From the NCBI GenBank assembly GCA_049423065.1, contig JBMSQB010000056.1:1-30818 (forward strand): 30,818 bases of DNA, read 5' to 3'. This document shows, one piece after another, positions 18,667 through 25,669 of this stretch. The notes under the pieces are model-generated. The model was not told the DNA's origin. It searched no databases and saw only the letters and a program-made list of their open reading frames with translations. The position numbers and the translations under genes are program-made. The stretch comes from SYIM01 sp041182885. Lineage in GTDB: Bacteria > Pseudomonadota > Gammaproteobacteria > Burkholderiales > Burkholderiaceae_E. Position 1 is the stretch's first letter, and every line of letters starts with the position of its first letter.

Positions 18667-19100
18667 CAGTGCGCAGCAGCAAGCGCCAGACGACGACGTT
18701 CAAGCATCTCGAAGATGACCATACCCAGCAGCATCGCAATGGTGAAGACGATCGCCTTGGACTGGCCCGCACCCACCGACACCAGTGCCGGCCCAGGGCA
18801 AAAGCCGGCGAGCCCCCAGCCTGCACCGAACATCACGCTGCCACCGATCAGCCGGCGGTCGATGTCACGCGAGGTGGGAAGCTGCATGGCCCCGCCGAAC
18901 ATGCTGGTGGTGCGCTTCTTTGCGATTCCAAATGCGAACACGCCCACCAGGATTGCGCCGCCCATCACGAAGGCGAGCGACGGATCCCAGGCGCCTGCAA
19001 GATCAAGAAAGCCGATTACCTTGGCAGGATCGGTCATGCCCGCGAGGATGAGGCCGATGCCAAACAGCAGGCCCACCACAAATTCAGAGACTCGTTCCAT
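18666..19100 (-). CDS. YeeE/YedE-family half-size sulfur transport protein (PmpB/PmpA-like), copy 1
   Basis: This 144-residue membrane protein has about four helices. It carries the YeeE/YedE motifs GIGLILAGMTDPAKV (residues 14-28) and GAGWGLAGFCPGPALV with C101. Full-length YeeE/TsuA proteins are about twice this size and use conserved Cys residues to pass thiosulfate; here the module is one half of a split pair with the gene at 19129. ATG 19100 has a good ribosome site (aaggaat). An in-frame extension upstream overlaps the partner gene and is rejected. It lies 28 bp after the partner and overlaps sulP by one base. Confidence 0.92.
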
Positions 19101-19128
19101 GGAATGATTCCTTTTTAAAAGACGCGGC

Positions 19129-19563
19129 TCAGCGAGCAAGCAGATGACGGACGACGAAGACCGTGGCGAAGCCTGCGGCCATGAAGGCGATGGTTGCTGC
19201 AAGCGAACGCGGTGACAGGCGCGACAACCCGCACACGCCATGACCGCTGGTGCAGCCGGCGCCATAGCGCGTGCCAACGCCCACCAGCAAGCCTGCTGCC
19301 ACCACAGCGAGCCACCCCGCATCAATGCGGGCGGCTGCGGGCGGCGCAAACAGCGTCCAGGCGGTGGGCGCAGCCAGCAGGCCCAGCACAAACGCGATTC
19401 GCCAGCCGCTGTCGCCGGGGCGGCGCTTCACCAGCCCGCCGATGATTCCGCTGATGCCCAGAATGCGGCCATTCATGAGCACAAAAAGCGCCGAGGCGAT
19501 GCCCAGCACGATACCGCCCGCAAGCGAGCTCCAGGGCGTGAAGTTGGACCAGTCGATTGTCAT
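19129..19563 (-). CDS. YeeE/YedE-family half-size sulfur transport protein, copy 2
   Basis: This 144-residue membrane protein of about four helices has the N-terminal GGIVLGIASALFVLMNGRILGISG and the strongly conserved GAGCTSGHGVCGLSRLSPRS, with C104, H108 and C111. This Cys/His loop is the hallmark of the half that pairs with the GFCPGPA half (copy 1). Together they probably build a pore for thiosulfate, sulfide-derived or polysulfide species. The start ATG overlaps the stop of the ArsR regulator (ATGA), so both are made from one message and respond to the same signal. Confidence 0.92.
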   Translation of the reverse strand: MTIDWSNFTPWSSLAGGIVLGIASALFVLMNGRILGISGIIGGLVKRRPGDSGWRIAFVLGLLAAPTAWTLFAPPAAARIDAGWLAVVAAGLLVGVGTRYGAGCTSGHGVCGLSRLSPRSLAATIAFMAAGFATVFVVRHLLAR

Positions 19564-19892
19564 GGGGTGGATTCCTTTGAAGGTGGGCAGAACTGCGATT
19601 GCAGGGTTGAGATGACCGCAAGCGCTGAAGCGCTCTCAAGTCGGTAATGAATCCGTTTTCCGTCTCGGCGGGTGCCCACCAGCGACTCCTCGCGCAACAC
19701 GCCGAGTTGCTGGGAGAGCGTGGGCTGGGTAATTCCAAGTTCGTCCTCCAGCTCACTCACGCAGGCCTCACCCTGCGCCAGCCTGCAGAGCAGCAGGAGA
19801 CGGTCGGGATTGGAGAGCGTTTTGAGCAGACGACAGGCGGAATCGGCAGCGTTACGCAGCTCGGCAAGGTCAATCGTGGCGGAGGCGGGCAT
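19560..19892 (-). CDS. bigR: ArsR-family persulfide-responsive repressor, BigR/SqrR-like
   Basis: This 110-residue winged-helix protein has the ArsR core: a LLKTLSNPDRLLLLCRLAQGE helix, the recognition segment ELEDELGITQPTLSQQLGVLRE, and a wing (VGTRRDGKRIHYRL). Cysteines are C20, C36, C44 and C102. The pair C36 and C102 is 66 residues apart, the same spacing I recall for the C41/C107 pair of SqrR and the C42/C108 pair of BigR, which form a tetrasulfide bridge with persulfide and release DNA. The classical metal-site motif ELCVCDL is absent. It probably represses both its own operon and the divergent blh gene through the palindromes at 19931-19974. Confidence 0.88.
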   Translation of the reverse strand: MPASATIDLAELRNAADSACRLLKTLSNPDRLLLLCRLAQGEACVSELEDELGITQPTLSQQLGVLREESLVGTRRDGKRIHYRLESASALAVISTLQSQFCPPSKESTP

Positions 19893-19930
19893 ATCGGGCA
19901 GCCAGGAGTGGAAAGGATGCGGACGACCAG

Positions 19931-19943
19931 CAATACTTTATTG
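19931..19943. promoter_or_regulatory. Operator half 1: palindrome CAATA-CTT-TATTG
   Basis: A perfect inverted repeat with 5-bp arms and a 3-bp centre. It covers the first bases of the -35 of the blh promoter and the predicted -10 of the bigR promoter. The same motif recurs exactly 30 bp away. Confidence 0.7.
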
Positions 19944-19963
19944 ATTTATATTTTATTTGTCAA
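19935..19963 (-). promoter_or_regulatory. Sigma70 promoter of the bigR-yeeE-yeeE-sulP operon
   Basis: On the minus strand a perfect TTGACA (19958-19963) is followed after 17 bp by TAAAGT (19935-19940, 4 of 6 matches). It lies inside the same 40-bp AT-rich segment as the blh promoter on the other strand, so one bound repressor pair could close both. No clear Shine-Dalgarno precedes the bigR start. Confidence 0.6.
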
Positions 19964-19969
19964 TATAAT
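19941..19969 (+). promoter_or_regulatory. Sigma70 promoter of blh
   Basis: TTGATT (19941-19946) and a perfect TATAAT (19964-19969) are separated by 17 bp. The predicted transcript starts about 30 nt before the ATG at 20006, which has GGAG 8 nt upstream. Both hexamers are touched by the CAATA-N3-TATTG palindromes. Confidence 0.75.
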
Positions 19970-19974
19970 ATTGA
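19960..19974. promoter_or_regulatory. Operator half 2: palindrome TCAATAT-A-ATATTGA
   Basis: A perfect 15-bp palindrome that contains CAATA-TAA-TATTG. It includes the whole TATAAT -10 box of blh and overlaps the TTGACA -35 of the bigR promoter. AT-rich imperfect palindromes over promoter boxes are what is known for ArsR/BigR-type operators. Confidence 0.75.
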
Positions 19975-20005
19975 AAGATTAATCAATAGCCCTGGAGAAC
20001 CCGCA

Positions 20006-20866
20006 ATGAACCCGACCGTACACGGCATCTTCGATCCCGCCACCTGGACCGTCACCTACGTGGTGTATGACCAGCCGGGCGGTCAGGCCGCCGTCATCGA
20101 CTCGGTACTCGATTACGACGCCAAGTCGGGCCGCACCCGAACCGCGAGCGCGCAGAAGGTGGTCGATTTCGTGCGCGAGCAGCGCCTGAACGTGGGCTGG
20201 ATTCTGGAAACCCACGCCCATGCCGACCATCTTTCCGCCGCCCCGTGGTTGCGCGAGCAGCTGGGCGGCAAGATCGCAATCGGCGGCAACATCCGCACGG
20301 TTCAGGGGGTGTTCAAGCGCATCTTCAACCTCGAAGAATCGTTCGATACCAATGGTGGTCAATTCGATCATCTGTTTGCCGATGGCGAACGGTTTGCAAT
20401 CGGTGCGCTGGAGGGCGAAGTGATGTCGGTGCCCGGCCATACACCGGCGTGCGTCGCCTATCGCATTGGCGACGCGGTATTCGTGGGCGATACCCTCTTC
20501 ATGCCCGATGTCGGCACCGCGCGCTGCGACTTCCCCGGGGGCGACGCACCCACGCTCTACCGGTCGGTTCGCAAGCTCCTCAGCCTGCCGCCGCAGACCC
20601 GGCTTTTCATGTGTCACGACTATCCCCCCAATGGCCGACCCGTCGGATTCGAGTGCACGGTGGCCGACCAGCGCGCACGCAATATTCATGTGAACGACAG
20701 CATCAGCGAGCAGCAGTTTGTCGAGATGCGCACCCGGCGCGACGCCACCCTGGATATGCCGGTCCTGATCCTGCCGGCAGTGCAGATCAACATCCGCGCG
20801 GGTCACATGCCGCCGCCCGAACCCAACGGCGTGTCCTACGTCAAGATCCCGCTGAACGCGCTGTAG
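20006..20866 (+). CDS. blh: Blh/ETHE1-like metallo-beta-lactamase-fold persulfide dioxygenase
   Basis: This 286-residue protein has the MBL-fold metal motif THAHADH (H70, H72, D74, H75), then GHTPAC (H145), GDTLF (D162) and MCHDYPP (H204). The iron ligands of ETHE1-type persulfide dioxygenases correspond to H70, H145 and D162. These enzymes oxidise glutathione persulfide to sulfite and glutathione. The opening GIFDPATWTVTYVVYD and DYDAKSGRTRTASA match the longer Blh subgroup that sits next to bigR in plant-associated bacteria. No rhodanese domain is fused. It is transcribed divergently from the regulator, from a promoter embedded in the operators, with a good ribosome site. Confidence 0.9.
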   Translation: MNPTVHGIFDPATWTVTYVVYDQPGGQAAVIDSVLDYDAKSGRTRTASAQKVVDFVREQRLNVGWILETHAHADHLSAAPWLREQLGGKIAIGGNIRTVQGVFKRIFNLEESFDTNGGQFDHLFADGERFAIGALEGEVMSVPGHTPACVAYRIGDAVFVGDTLFMPDVGTARCDFPGGDAPTLYRSVRKLLSLPPQTRLFMCHDYPPNGRPVGFECTVADQRARNIHVNDSISEQQFVEMRTRRDATLDMPVLILPAVQINIRAGHMPPPEPNGVSYVKIPLNAL

Positions 20867-20875
20867 GCGTTCAGC
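20851..20875 (+). terminator. Perfect hairpin across the blh stop codon
   Basis: GCTGAACGC (20851-20859) pairs perfectly with GCGTTCAGC (20867-20875). The loop of 7 nt contains the TAG stop. No T-run follows, so termination strength is uncertain; it may protect the 3' end of the message. Confidence 0.55.
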
Positions 20876-20899
20876 GGCAGGCAGCGCTCGAGCCGCGCG

Positions 20900-20916
20900 C
20901 CACGCGCCTCGCGTGG
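20900..20916. other. GC-rich hairpin before panE
   Basis: CCACGCG (20900-20906) and CGCGTGG (20910-20916) form a 7-bp stem with a CCT loop, 19 bp before the panE start. With the preceding hairpin it fills most of the 68-bp blh-panE gap. It could be a second part of a terminator or lower panE translation. Confidence 0.45.
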
Positions 20917-20934
20917 CTCGGGCACAATTCGGTC

Positions 20935-21900
20935 ATGAGCGCCAACAACCCGCCCGCATCAGAGGCTGATCTTCTGCCGGTTGCCGTCGTCGGCGCTGGT
21001 GCTGTGGGCTGCTACTACGCCGGACGCCTCGCCCGCGCGGGCCTGCCCGTCACACTGCTCGCCCGCGGTGACGCAGTGGCCACCCTCCGCACACGCGGCC
21101 TGATGATCGAGTCAGGCGGACACACCGAGACCGTTCGCCTCGAAGTTGCCGACCACCCCGCAGCGGTTGCGAATGCAGCGCTTGTACTGGTGTGCGTCAA
21201 ATCTTCGGACACCCCGCAGGCCGCCCGCGAACTGGCGCCGCATCTGCGCCGCGATGCGCTGGTCGTGAGCCTTCAGAACGGCGTCACCAACGGCGACGAA
21301 CTGCTCGCCGGGTTGTCGCAACAGGTGGTCCCCGCAGCGGTCTATGTCGCCACCGTGCTGGCGGGCCCGGGCCATGTGCAACACCACGGGGGCGGGGCGC
21401 TTGCGATCGGCTCGCCCCGAAGCCGCCCGGTCAGCCGCGAGCGAATCGATGCAATCGTTCGTCTCTTCTCGCCCGCCGGCATCCCGGTCACCCCTCATGA
21501 AGACATCCGCGCCGTGCTGTGGGGCAAGCTGGTTGTGAACTGCGTCTACAACGCGCTGTCGGCCATCACGCAGAACGACTACGGCACGCTGATCGCCTCC
21601 GATCCCGTCCGCATCGTCATGCGTCAGGTCATCGACGAGGCCATTGCGATCGCGCGCGCCCAGGGCATCGATCTGGGCGCCGATGTGCATGAGCGTGTCC
21701 TGGGGGTGGCGGGCATGATGCCGCGCCAGCGCTCTTCTACCGCGCAGGATGTCGCTCGCCGCCGAGCCACCGAGATCGACCATCTGAACGGTTATCTGGT
21801 GCGAGAGGGAGAGCGCCTGGGCATTGCCACGCCGGTCAATCGCACCCTGCACGCGCTGGTGCGAACCATCGAAGACGGTTATCTGAACCCGGCGCGCTGA
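20935..21900 (+). CDS. panE: 2-dehydropantoate 2-reductase family protein
   Basis: This 321-residue NADPH-dependent reductase would turn ketopantoate into pantoate for coenzyme A synthesis. The nucleotide-binding motif is VVGAGAVGCYYAG (residues 18-30). The active-site helix reads WGKLVVNCVYNALSAIT with K198, N202 and N206, the same K-x3-N-x3-N spacing as the E. coli enzyme. SLQNGVTNGDEL is another family segment. Burkholderiales often carry several PanE paralogues, so the true substrate may be another 2-keto acid. No Shine-Dalgarno is obvious before ATG 20935. The frame stays open far upstream, but that part is a shadow of blh. It is convergent with tcuB (13-bp gap). Confidence 0.88.
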   Translation: MSANNPPASEADLLPVAVVGAGAVGCYYAGRLARAGLPVTLLARGDAVATLRTRGLMIESGGHTETVRLEVADHPAAVANAALVLVCVKSSDTPQAARELAPHLRRDALVVSLQNGVTNGDELLAGLSQQVVPAAVYVATVLAGPGHVQHHGGGALAIGSPRSRPVSRERIDAIVRLFSPAGIPVTPHEDIRAVLWGKLVVNCVYNALSAITQNDYGTLIASDPVRIVMRQVIDEAIAIARAQGIDLGADVHERVLGVAGMMPRQRSSTAQDVARRRATEIDHLNGYLVREGERLGIATPVNRTLHALVRTIEDGYLNPAR

Positions 21901-21913
21901 AACCCGACGTCGC

Positions 21914-23119
21914 CTATTCGCCCGAGAGCCCCAAGCGGTTCGGCTGACGCTTCTCGACCGAATAACGGACCATCGCCGCGACGCGATAAACGCCGTGCGC
22001 GAACTTGCCGTAGGGCATCATCAGGAAAAACGCGAGCACCGCGCCCAGGTGCACGCACAGTGCAACCGGCATCAACGCCGTCGTGCGCAGCACCATCAGC
22101 AAAAGCCCCGTCGCGCCGGTGAGAAACAGAAGCGCGATAAAGCCCAGGTCCATGCCGCCGTGCGAGGGCTCCAGATGATCCGGGTGGCGGCGCTTGCGCA
22201 GTTGCCACAGCCCCACCGTGCCCCAGACCATCATCACTCCGCCGCTGATACCCAATATTTTCGGCAGACTGAACCAGCCGTAGGGCGCAGGAATGTTGAG
22301 TGCGTAGTGCATCAGCGTGGCGACCGACGTGGCGGCCAGGCACAGCATGAAGCCATAGAAGGTGAGGTGATGGAAGCGCTTCCGGTCACGCGTCCAGGCA
22401 TCGTCCTCGTTGTGACAGCCCTCGCCATGTCCACCATCCAGATAGCGAAGCTTGAAAGCGTCATGAAGCGCCTCGGCGGTGGCAACCCCGCTCGCCCCTG
22501 CCTCGCCGGTCGCCGGTTTCACTTCAGACACGAACCGGGCTGCGCCGATGGCAAGCGCCACCACAGCCCAGCCAAACACTGGCAGGAAGAGCGAAACCAT
22601 CAGTCCGTGCGGAAAGATCCGGTAAAAATCGCCGCGAGCGTCTCCCGCCAGCAGCGACCCATGCATCGCCACGGCGAGCAGCAGGAAGAGTGCAAACCCG
22701 CCCGCAAGCGCAAGCGCTACCGCGAGACCGTTGCGCTGATAGAGCGCCCCAAGCGATGCCGGCCAGGCGTAGTGGGCATACGTCTCGCCCCGCACCCGGG
22801 CAAGCGCGCGCGGCAGATTGACCGCGAACTCGTGAGGCGGCGCGTACTGGCATGCGTGCAGACACGCGCCGCAGTTGTGACAGAGGTTGGCGAGGTAGTG
22901 CACGTCGGCGCGGTGAAACTCAAGCCGCTTCGTCATGGCGGGAAACACCGCGCAAAAACCCTCGCAATAGCGGCAGGCATTGCAGATGATCATTTCGCGA
23001 GCGACTTCGGCCTCGGCCGCGCTCATCGCATCAGCGCCAGGCGGCCTGGCATGAGCGGCCGACGGAGCGCCCTCCGCCAGCGACTGCGCCTCGCGGGTCA
23101 GGGCTTCAAGCTGCTGCAC
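21914..23119 (-). CDS. tcuB: TcuB-family Fe-S membrane electron-transfer protein (tricarballylate utilization)
   Basis: This 401-residue protein has two 4Fe-4S motifs: CNACRYCEGFC (C46, C49, C52, C56) and CHNCGACLHAC (C80, C83, C86, C90). They are followed by about five or six membrane helices and a His-rich loop (HGEGCHNEDD, RFHHLTFYG) that may bind haem. TcuB re-oxidises the FAD of TcuA and passes electrons to the quinone pool. I chose GTG 23119, giving MQQLEALTREAQ and a 14-bp overlap with tcuA. An ATG at 23197 gives an unlikely Arg-rich extension, and ATG 23026 would give 370 residues. It ends the operon. Confidence 0.92.
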   Translation of the reverse strand: MQQLEALTREAQSLAEGAPSAAHARPPGADAMSAAEAEVAREMIICNACRYCEGFCAVFPAMTKRLEFHRADVHYLANLCHNCGACLHACQYAPPHEFAVNLPRALARVRGETYAHYAWPASLGALYQRNGLAVALALAGGFALFLLLAVAMHGSLLAGDARGDFYRIFPHGLMVSLFLPVFGWAVVALAIGAARFVSEVKPATGEAGASGVATAEALHDAFKLRYLDGGHGEGCHNEDDAWTRDRKRFHHLTFYGFMLCLAATSVATLMHYALNIPAPYGWFSLPKILGISGGVMMVWGTVGLWQLRKRRHPDHLEPSHGGMDLGFIALLFLTGATGLLLMVLRTTALMPVALCVHLGAVLAFFLMMPYGKFAHGVYRVAAMVRYSVEKRQPNRLGLSGE

Positions 23120-24593
23120 GATCGCGCTCCTCGATGATTCTCTGGGTGTCGGCGCCGTTTTGACCAAGCGCGGCCGCAGCCGCACGGGTGCCTGCAATAC
23201 GCCCGAAGGCTGTGCCGATGGTCATCCCAACGCCCGCGGTATACCCCTTGCCGAGCACGTTGCCCGACATGAGTTCACCCGCTGCAAACAGGTTCGGGCT
23301 GGGGCGACCGCCGAAGTGCACGGCAGTGCTCTCGTCGGTACGAAACCCCAAGTAGGTGAAGGTTACGCCCGGCCGGACCGCGTAGGCATAGAACGGCGGC
23401 ACATCGATCGGCCGCGCCCAGTGTGTTTTGGCAGGTGTCACGCCCTCGGTGACACAGTCATCAAGTACGGTGTGATCAAAGCGGCCTGGGCGACAGGCCC
23501 GGTTGAACTCCTCGATGGTCTGCACCATCTGGGCCGCATCGAGTCCGAGCTGACGGGCGAGCCCATCAAGCGTGTCGTCGCGCACCCCGGGAAACACCGG
23601 CGGCATGAAGCGGCCGATCGCCTTGGAATCGATCACGCACCAGGCGATCTGCCCAGGCTGGAGCGCCACCAGCCGCCCCCAGATCGCATAGCGCTTGGGC
23701 CAGAAATCTTCGCCCTCGTCATAGAAACGCCTGGCAAAGCGGTTGACCACCACCCCGAGCGAGACTGCGTCGATGCGCGTGCAGATGCCGCCGTCGTAAA
23801 GCGGGGCGCGAGCGTCAATTGCCACCATGTGCGCTTGCGTGGGATCGCCGATCATGTCGGCGCCCTGCCCTCTGAGATTGGCAATGATGGTACCCATGTT
23901 GAACCGCGTCCCGCGGATCAGGAAGTTATCGGCCGGATGCTCGCCATAGTCGTTCACGCCCCAGGCTTCGCGCAGCCACTCGCGGTTCGATTCAAAACCG
24001 CCGCAGGCAAGCACGCAGGCCTTGGCCGTGACCCGCTCTTCACGCGTGCTGCCGTCGCTCGCCTTGTGACGCACGATGGCAGCGGCGAACCGGTCGCCGT
24101 CGAGTTCGATGCTCACCGCCTCGGCGTTGTAGTCGATTTGCGCACCGAGCGCTTCGGCACTCCGGAAATAGGCGTTGACGAGCGCCTTGCCGCCGCCCAT
24201 GAAAAACGCGTTGGTGCGCGCGGTGTGAAGCGCGCCCGAAAGCGAAGGCTGAAACCGCACGCCATGACGCCGCATCCAGGGCCGGCAGGTTGACGATGAA
24301 CGGATCACCAGACGTGCCAGATACTCGTTGGTGAGCCCGCCCGTGACGCGCAGCAGATCCTGCCAGAACTCTTCTTCGGGATAGGCCTCCACCAGCACAT
24401 CCTGCGGGGCGTCGTGCATGCAGCGCAGATTGCGCGTGTGCATGGAATTGCCGCCACGCCACTCGCGCGGCGCAGCCTCGAGCAGCCGCACGCTTGCGCC
24501 GGATTCAAGCGCCATCAGTGCGGCGCAGAGCGCGGCGTTGCCGCCTCCGATCACCAGCACATCGGGCGAGGCTTTATCGGGCAGGGAGGTCAC
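23106..24593 (-). CDS. tcuA: FAD-dependent tricarballylate dehydrogenase TcuA
   Basis: This 495-residue flavoprotein oxidises tricarballylate to cis-aconitate in the characterised Salmonella system; related substrates are possible here. The FAD-binding start is DVLVIGGGNAALCAALMALESG, followed by the fumarate-reductase-like substrate domain with GGNSMHTRNLRCMHDAP, and a C-terminal FAD segment FAAGELMSGNVLGKGYTAGVGMTIGTAFGRIAG. The start codon is GTG 24593 with a weak upstream ggaaag. It overlaps tcuB by 14 bp and lies 54 bp after the Bug receptor gene. No LysR regulator of the TcuR type is in the window. Confidence 0.93.
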   Translation of the reverse strand: MTSLPDKASPDVLVIGGGNAALCAALMALESGASVRLLEAAPREWRGGNSMHTRNLRCMHDAPQDVLVEAYPEEEFWQDLLRVTGGLTNEYLARLVIRSSSTCRPWMRRHGVRFQPSLSGALHTARTNAFFMGGGKALVNAYFRSAEALGAQIDYNAEAVSIELDGDRFAAAIVRHKASDGSTREERVTAKACVLACGGFESNREWLREAWGVNDYGEHPADNFLIRGTRFNMGTIIANLRGQGADMIGDPTQAHMVAIDARAPLYDGGICTRIDAVSLGVVVNRFARRFYDEGEDFWPKRYAIWGRLVALQPGQIAWCVIDSKAIGRFMPPVFPGVRDDTLDGLARQLGLDAAQMVQTIEEFNRACRPGRFDHTVLDDCVTEGVTPAKTHWARPIDVPPFYAYAVRPGVTFTYLGFRTDESTAVHFGGRPSPNLFAAGELMSGNVLGKGYTAGVGMTIGTAFGRIAGTRAAAAALGQNGADTQRIIEERDRAAA

Positions 24594-24647
24594 GAGATGA
24601 GCTTTCCGTGAAATGAAATACGAGGTGAATCGAAACCCGCAGAACCA

Positions 24648-25655
24648 TCAGTCGGCGCGAATATTGGCACGCCTCACGATATCACTCCAGATTTTCTGCT
24701 CGGCCCGAATGAAGGCGCCGAATTCGGCTGGCGGACCGCCCCCGGCCAGCGCGTTGTCGCTGGCAAAGCGTTCAGCCACCGCCGGCGACTTGAGCGCTTT
24801 AAGCGACTCTTGCTGCAAGCGCTGAATGATGGCCTCCGGCGTGCCTGCCGGCACCAGCATGCCGTACCACTGCGAGGTCTCGAAGCCGGGATAACCCATT
24901 TCGGCGACGGTGGGCACATCGGGCAGCGCCGGAATGCGCTCAAGCGTGCCCACTGCAATCGCGCGCAGCTTGCCGTTCCGGATGTGCTGCGCGAGCGCGG
25001 GCATGCCAGCCGAAGACGCCTCGGTGCGGCCCGCGAGCAGGTCTACCAGCTGCGGCCCGGTACCGCGGTAGGGGATGTGCTCCATCCGCATGCCGGTCAC
25101 GAGCTTGAGGTACTCCATCGCAAGGTGGCCGGCACTCGCGTTACCAGCGGAGCCGTAATTGAGCTTGCCCGGATGACGATGAACATGGTCGACAAACTCA
25201 CGAAAATTTTTGGCAGGCACGTCGGGGTGAATCACGAACAGGTTGGGCACCTTCGCGAGCAGCGTGACCGGTGCGAAGTCGCGATTCACGTCATAGGGCT
25301 GGCTCCTCAGCATCCAGGGGTTGACCGCCAGCGTACCCACATGCCCGAGCACCAGGGTGTGCCCATCGGGCGCAGCCTTGGCCACGTCGGTCATCGCGGT
25401 GACCCCCGCACCCCCGGGCTTGTTTTCAACGTAGACACTCTGCCCGAGCTGCCTGGTCAGTTCTGCTGCAACGGATCGGGCAACGATCTCGCTGGTGCCA
25501 CCAGGCGCAAACGGCACCACAAACCGGATGGCCTGGCGCGGCCAGTCTGCCGCGCTGGTCTGGGCGCACGCAACGGGAGTCGCACCGATCAGCGCGGCCG
25601 CGAGCAACGCCCCGCCAAACCACCACCCGCCCGCCCTGCTCCCGTCGCGCATCAA
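24648..25655 (-). CDS. Bug-family tripartite tricarboxylate transporter receptor of the tcu operon
   Basis: This 335-residue periplasmic protein has a signal peptide ending near ACAQTSA (residue 31). Bug landmarks follow: WPRQAIRFVVPFAPGGTSEIVAR, VYVENKPGGAGVTAM and PDGHTLVLGHVGTLAVNPW. It sits between the SDR gene (14 bp upstream) and tcuA (54 bp downstream), so its ligand is probably the substrate of TcuA, such as tricarballylate or a citrate analogue. The membrane subunits TctA and TctB are not present here and would have to be encoded elsewhere. Confidence 0.93.
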   Translation of the reverse strand: MMRDGSRAGGWWFGGALLAAALIGATPVACAQTSAADWPRQAIRFVVPFAPGGTSEIVARSVAAELTRQLGQSVYVENKPGGAGVTAMTDVAKAAPDGHTLVLGHVGTLAVNPWMLRSQPYDVNRDFAPVTLLAKVPNLFVIHPDVPAKNFREFVDHVHRHPGKLNYGSAGNASAGHLAMEYLKLVTGMRMEHIPYRGTGPQLVDLLAGRTEASSAGMPALAQHIRNGKLRAIAVGTLERIPALPDVPTVAEMGYPGFETSQWYGMLVPAGTPEAIIQRLQQESLKALKSPAVAERFASDNALAGGGPPAEFGAFIRAEQKIWSDIVRRANIRAD

Positions 25656-25669
25656 AGTACCTTCAGCGA

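Noticed and set aside
20245..20934. Upstream extension of the panE frame
   Set aside because: It is another frame of blh; the dinucleotide-binding start of the reductase begins only at 20935.
21995..23137. 380-codon plus-strand open frame
   Set aside because: Antisense to tcuB, which has two complete 4Fe-4S motifs; the plus-strand product shows no recognisable domain.
23160..24293. 377-codon plus-strand open frame
   Set aside because: Antisense to tcuA, whose FAD motifs are intact; product has no family features.
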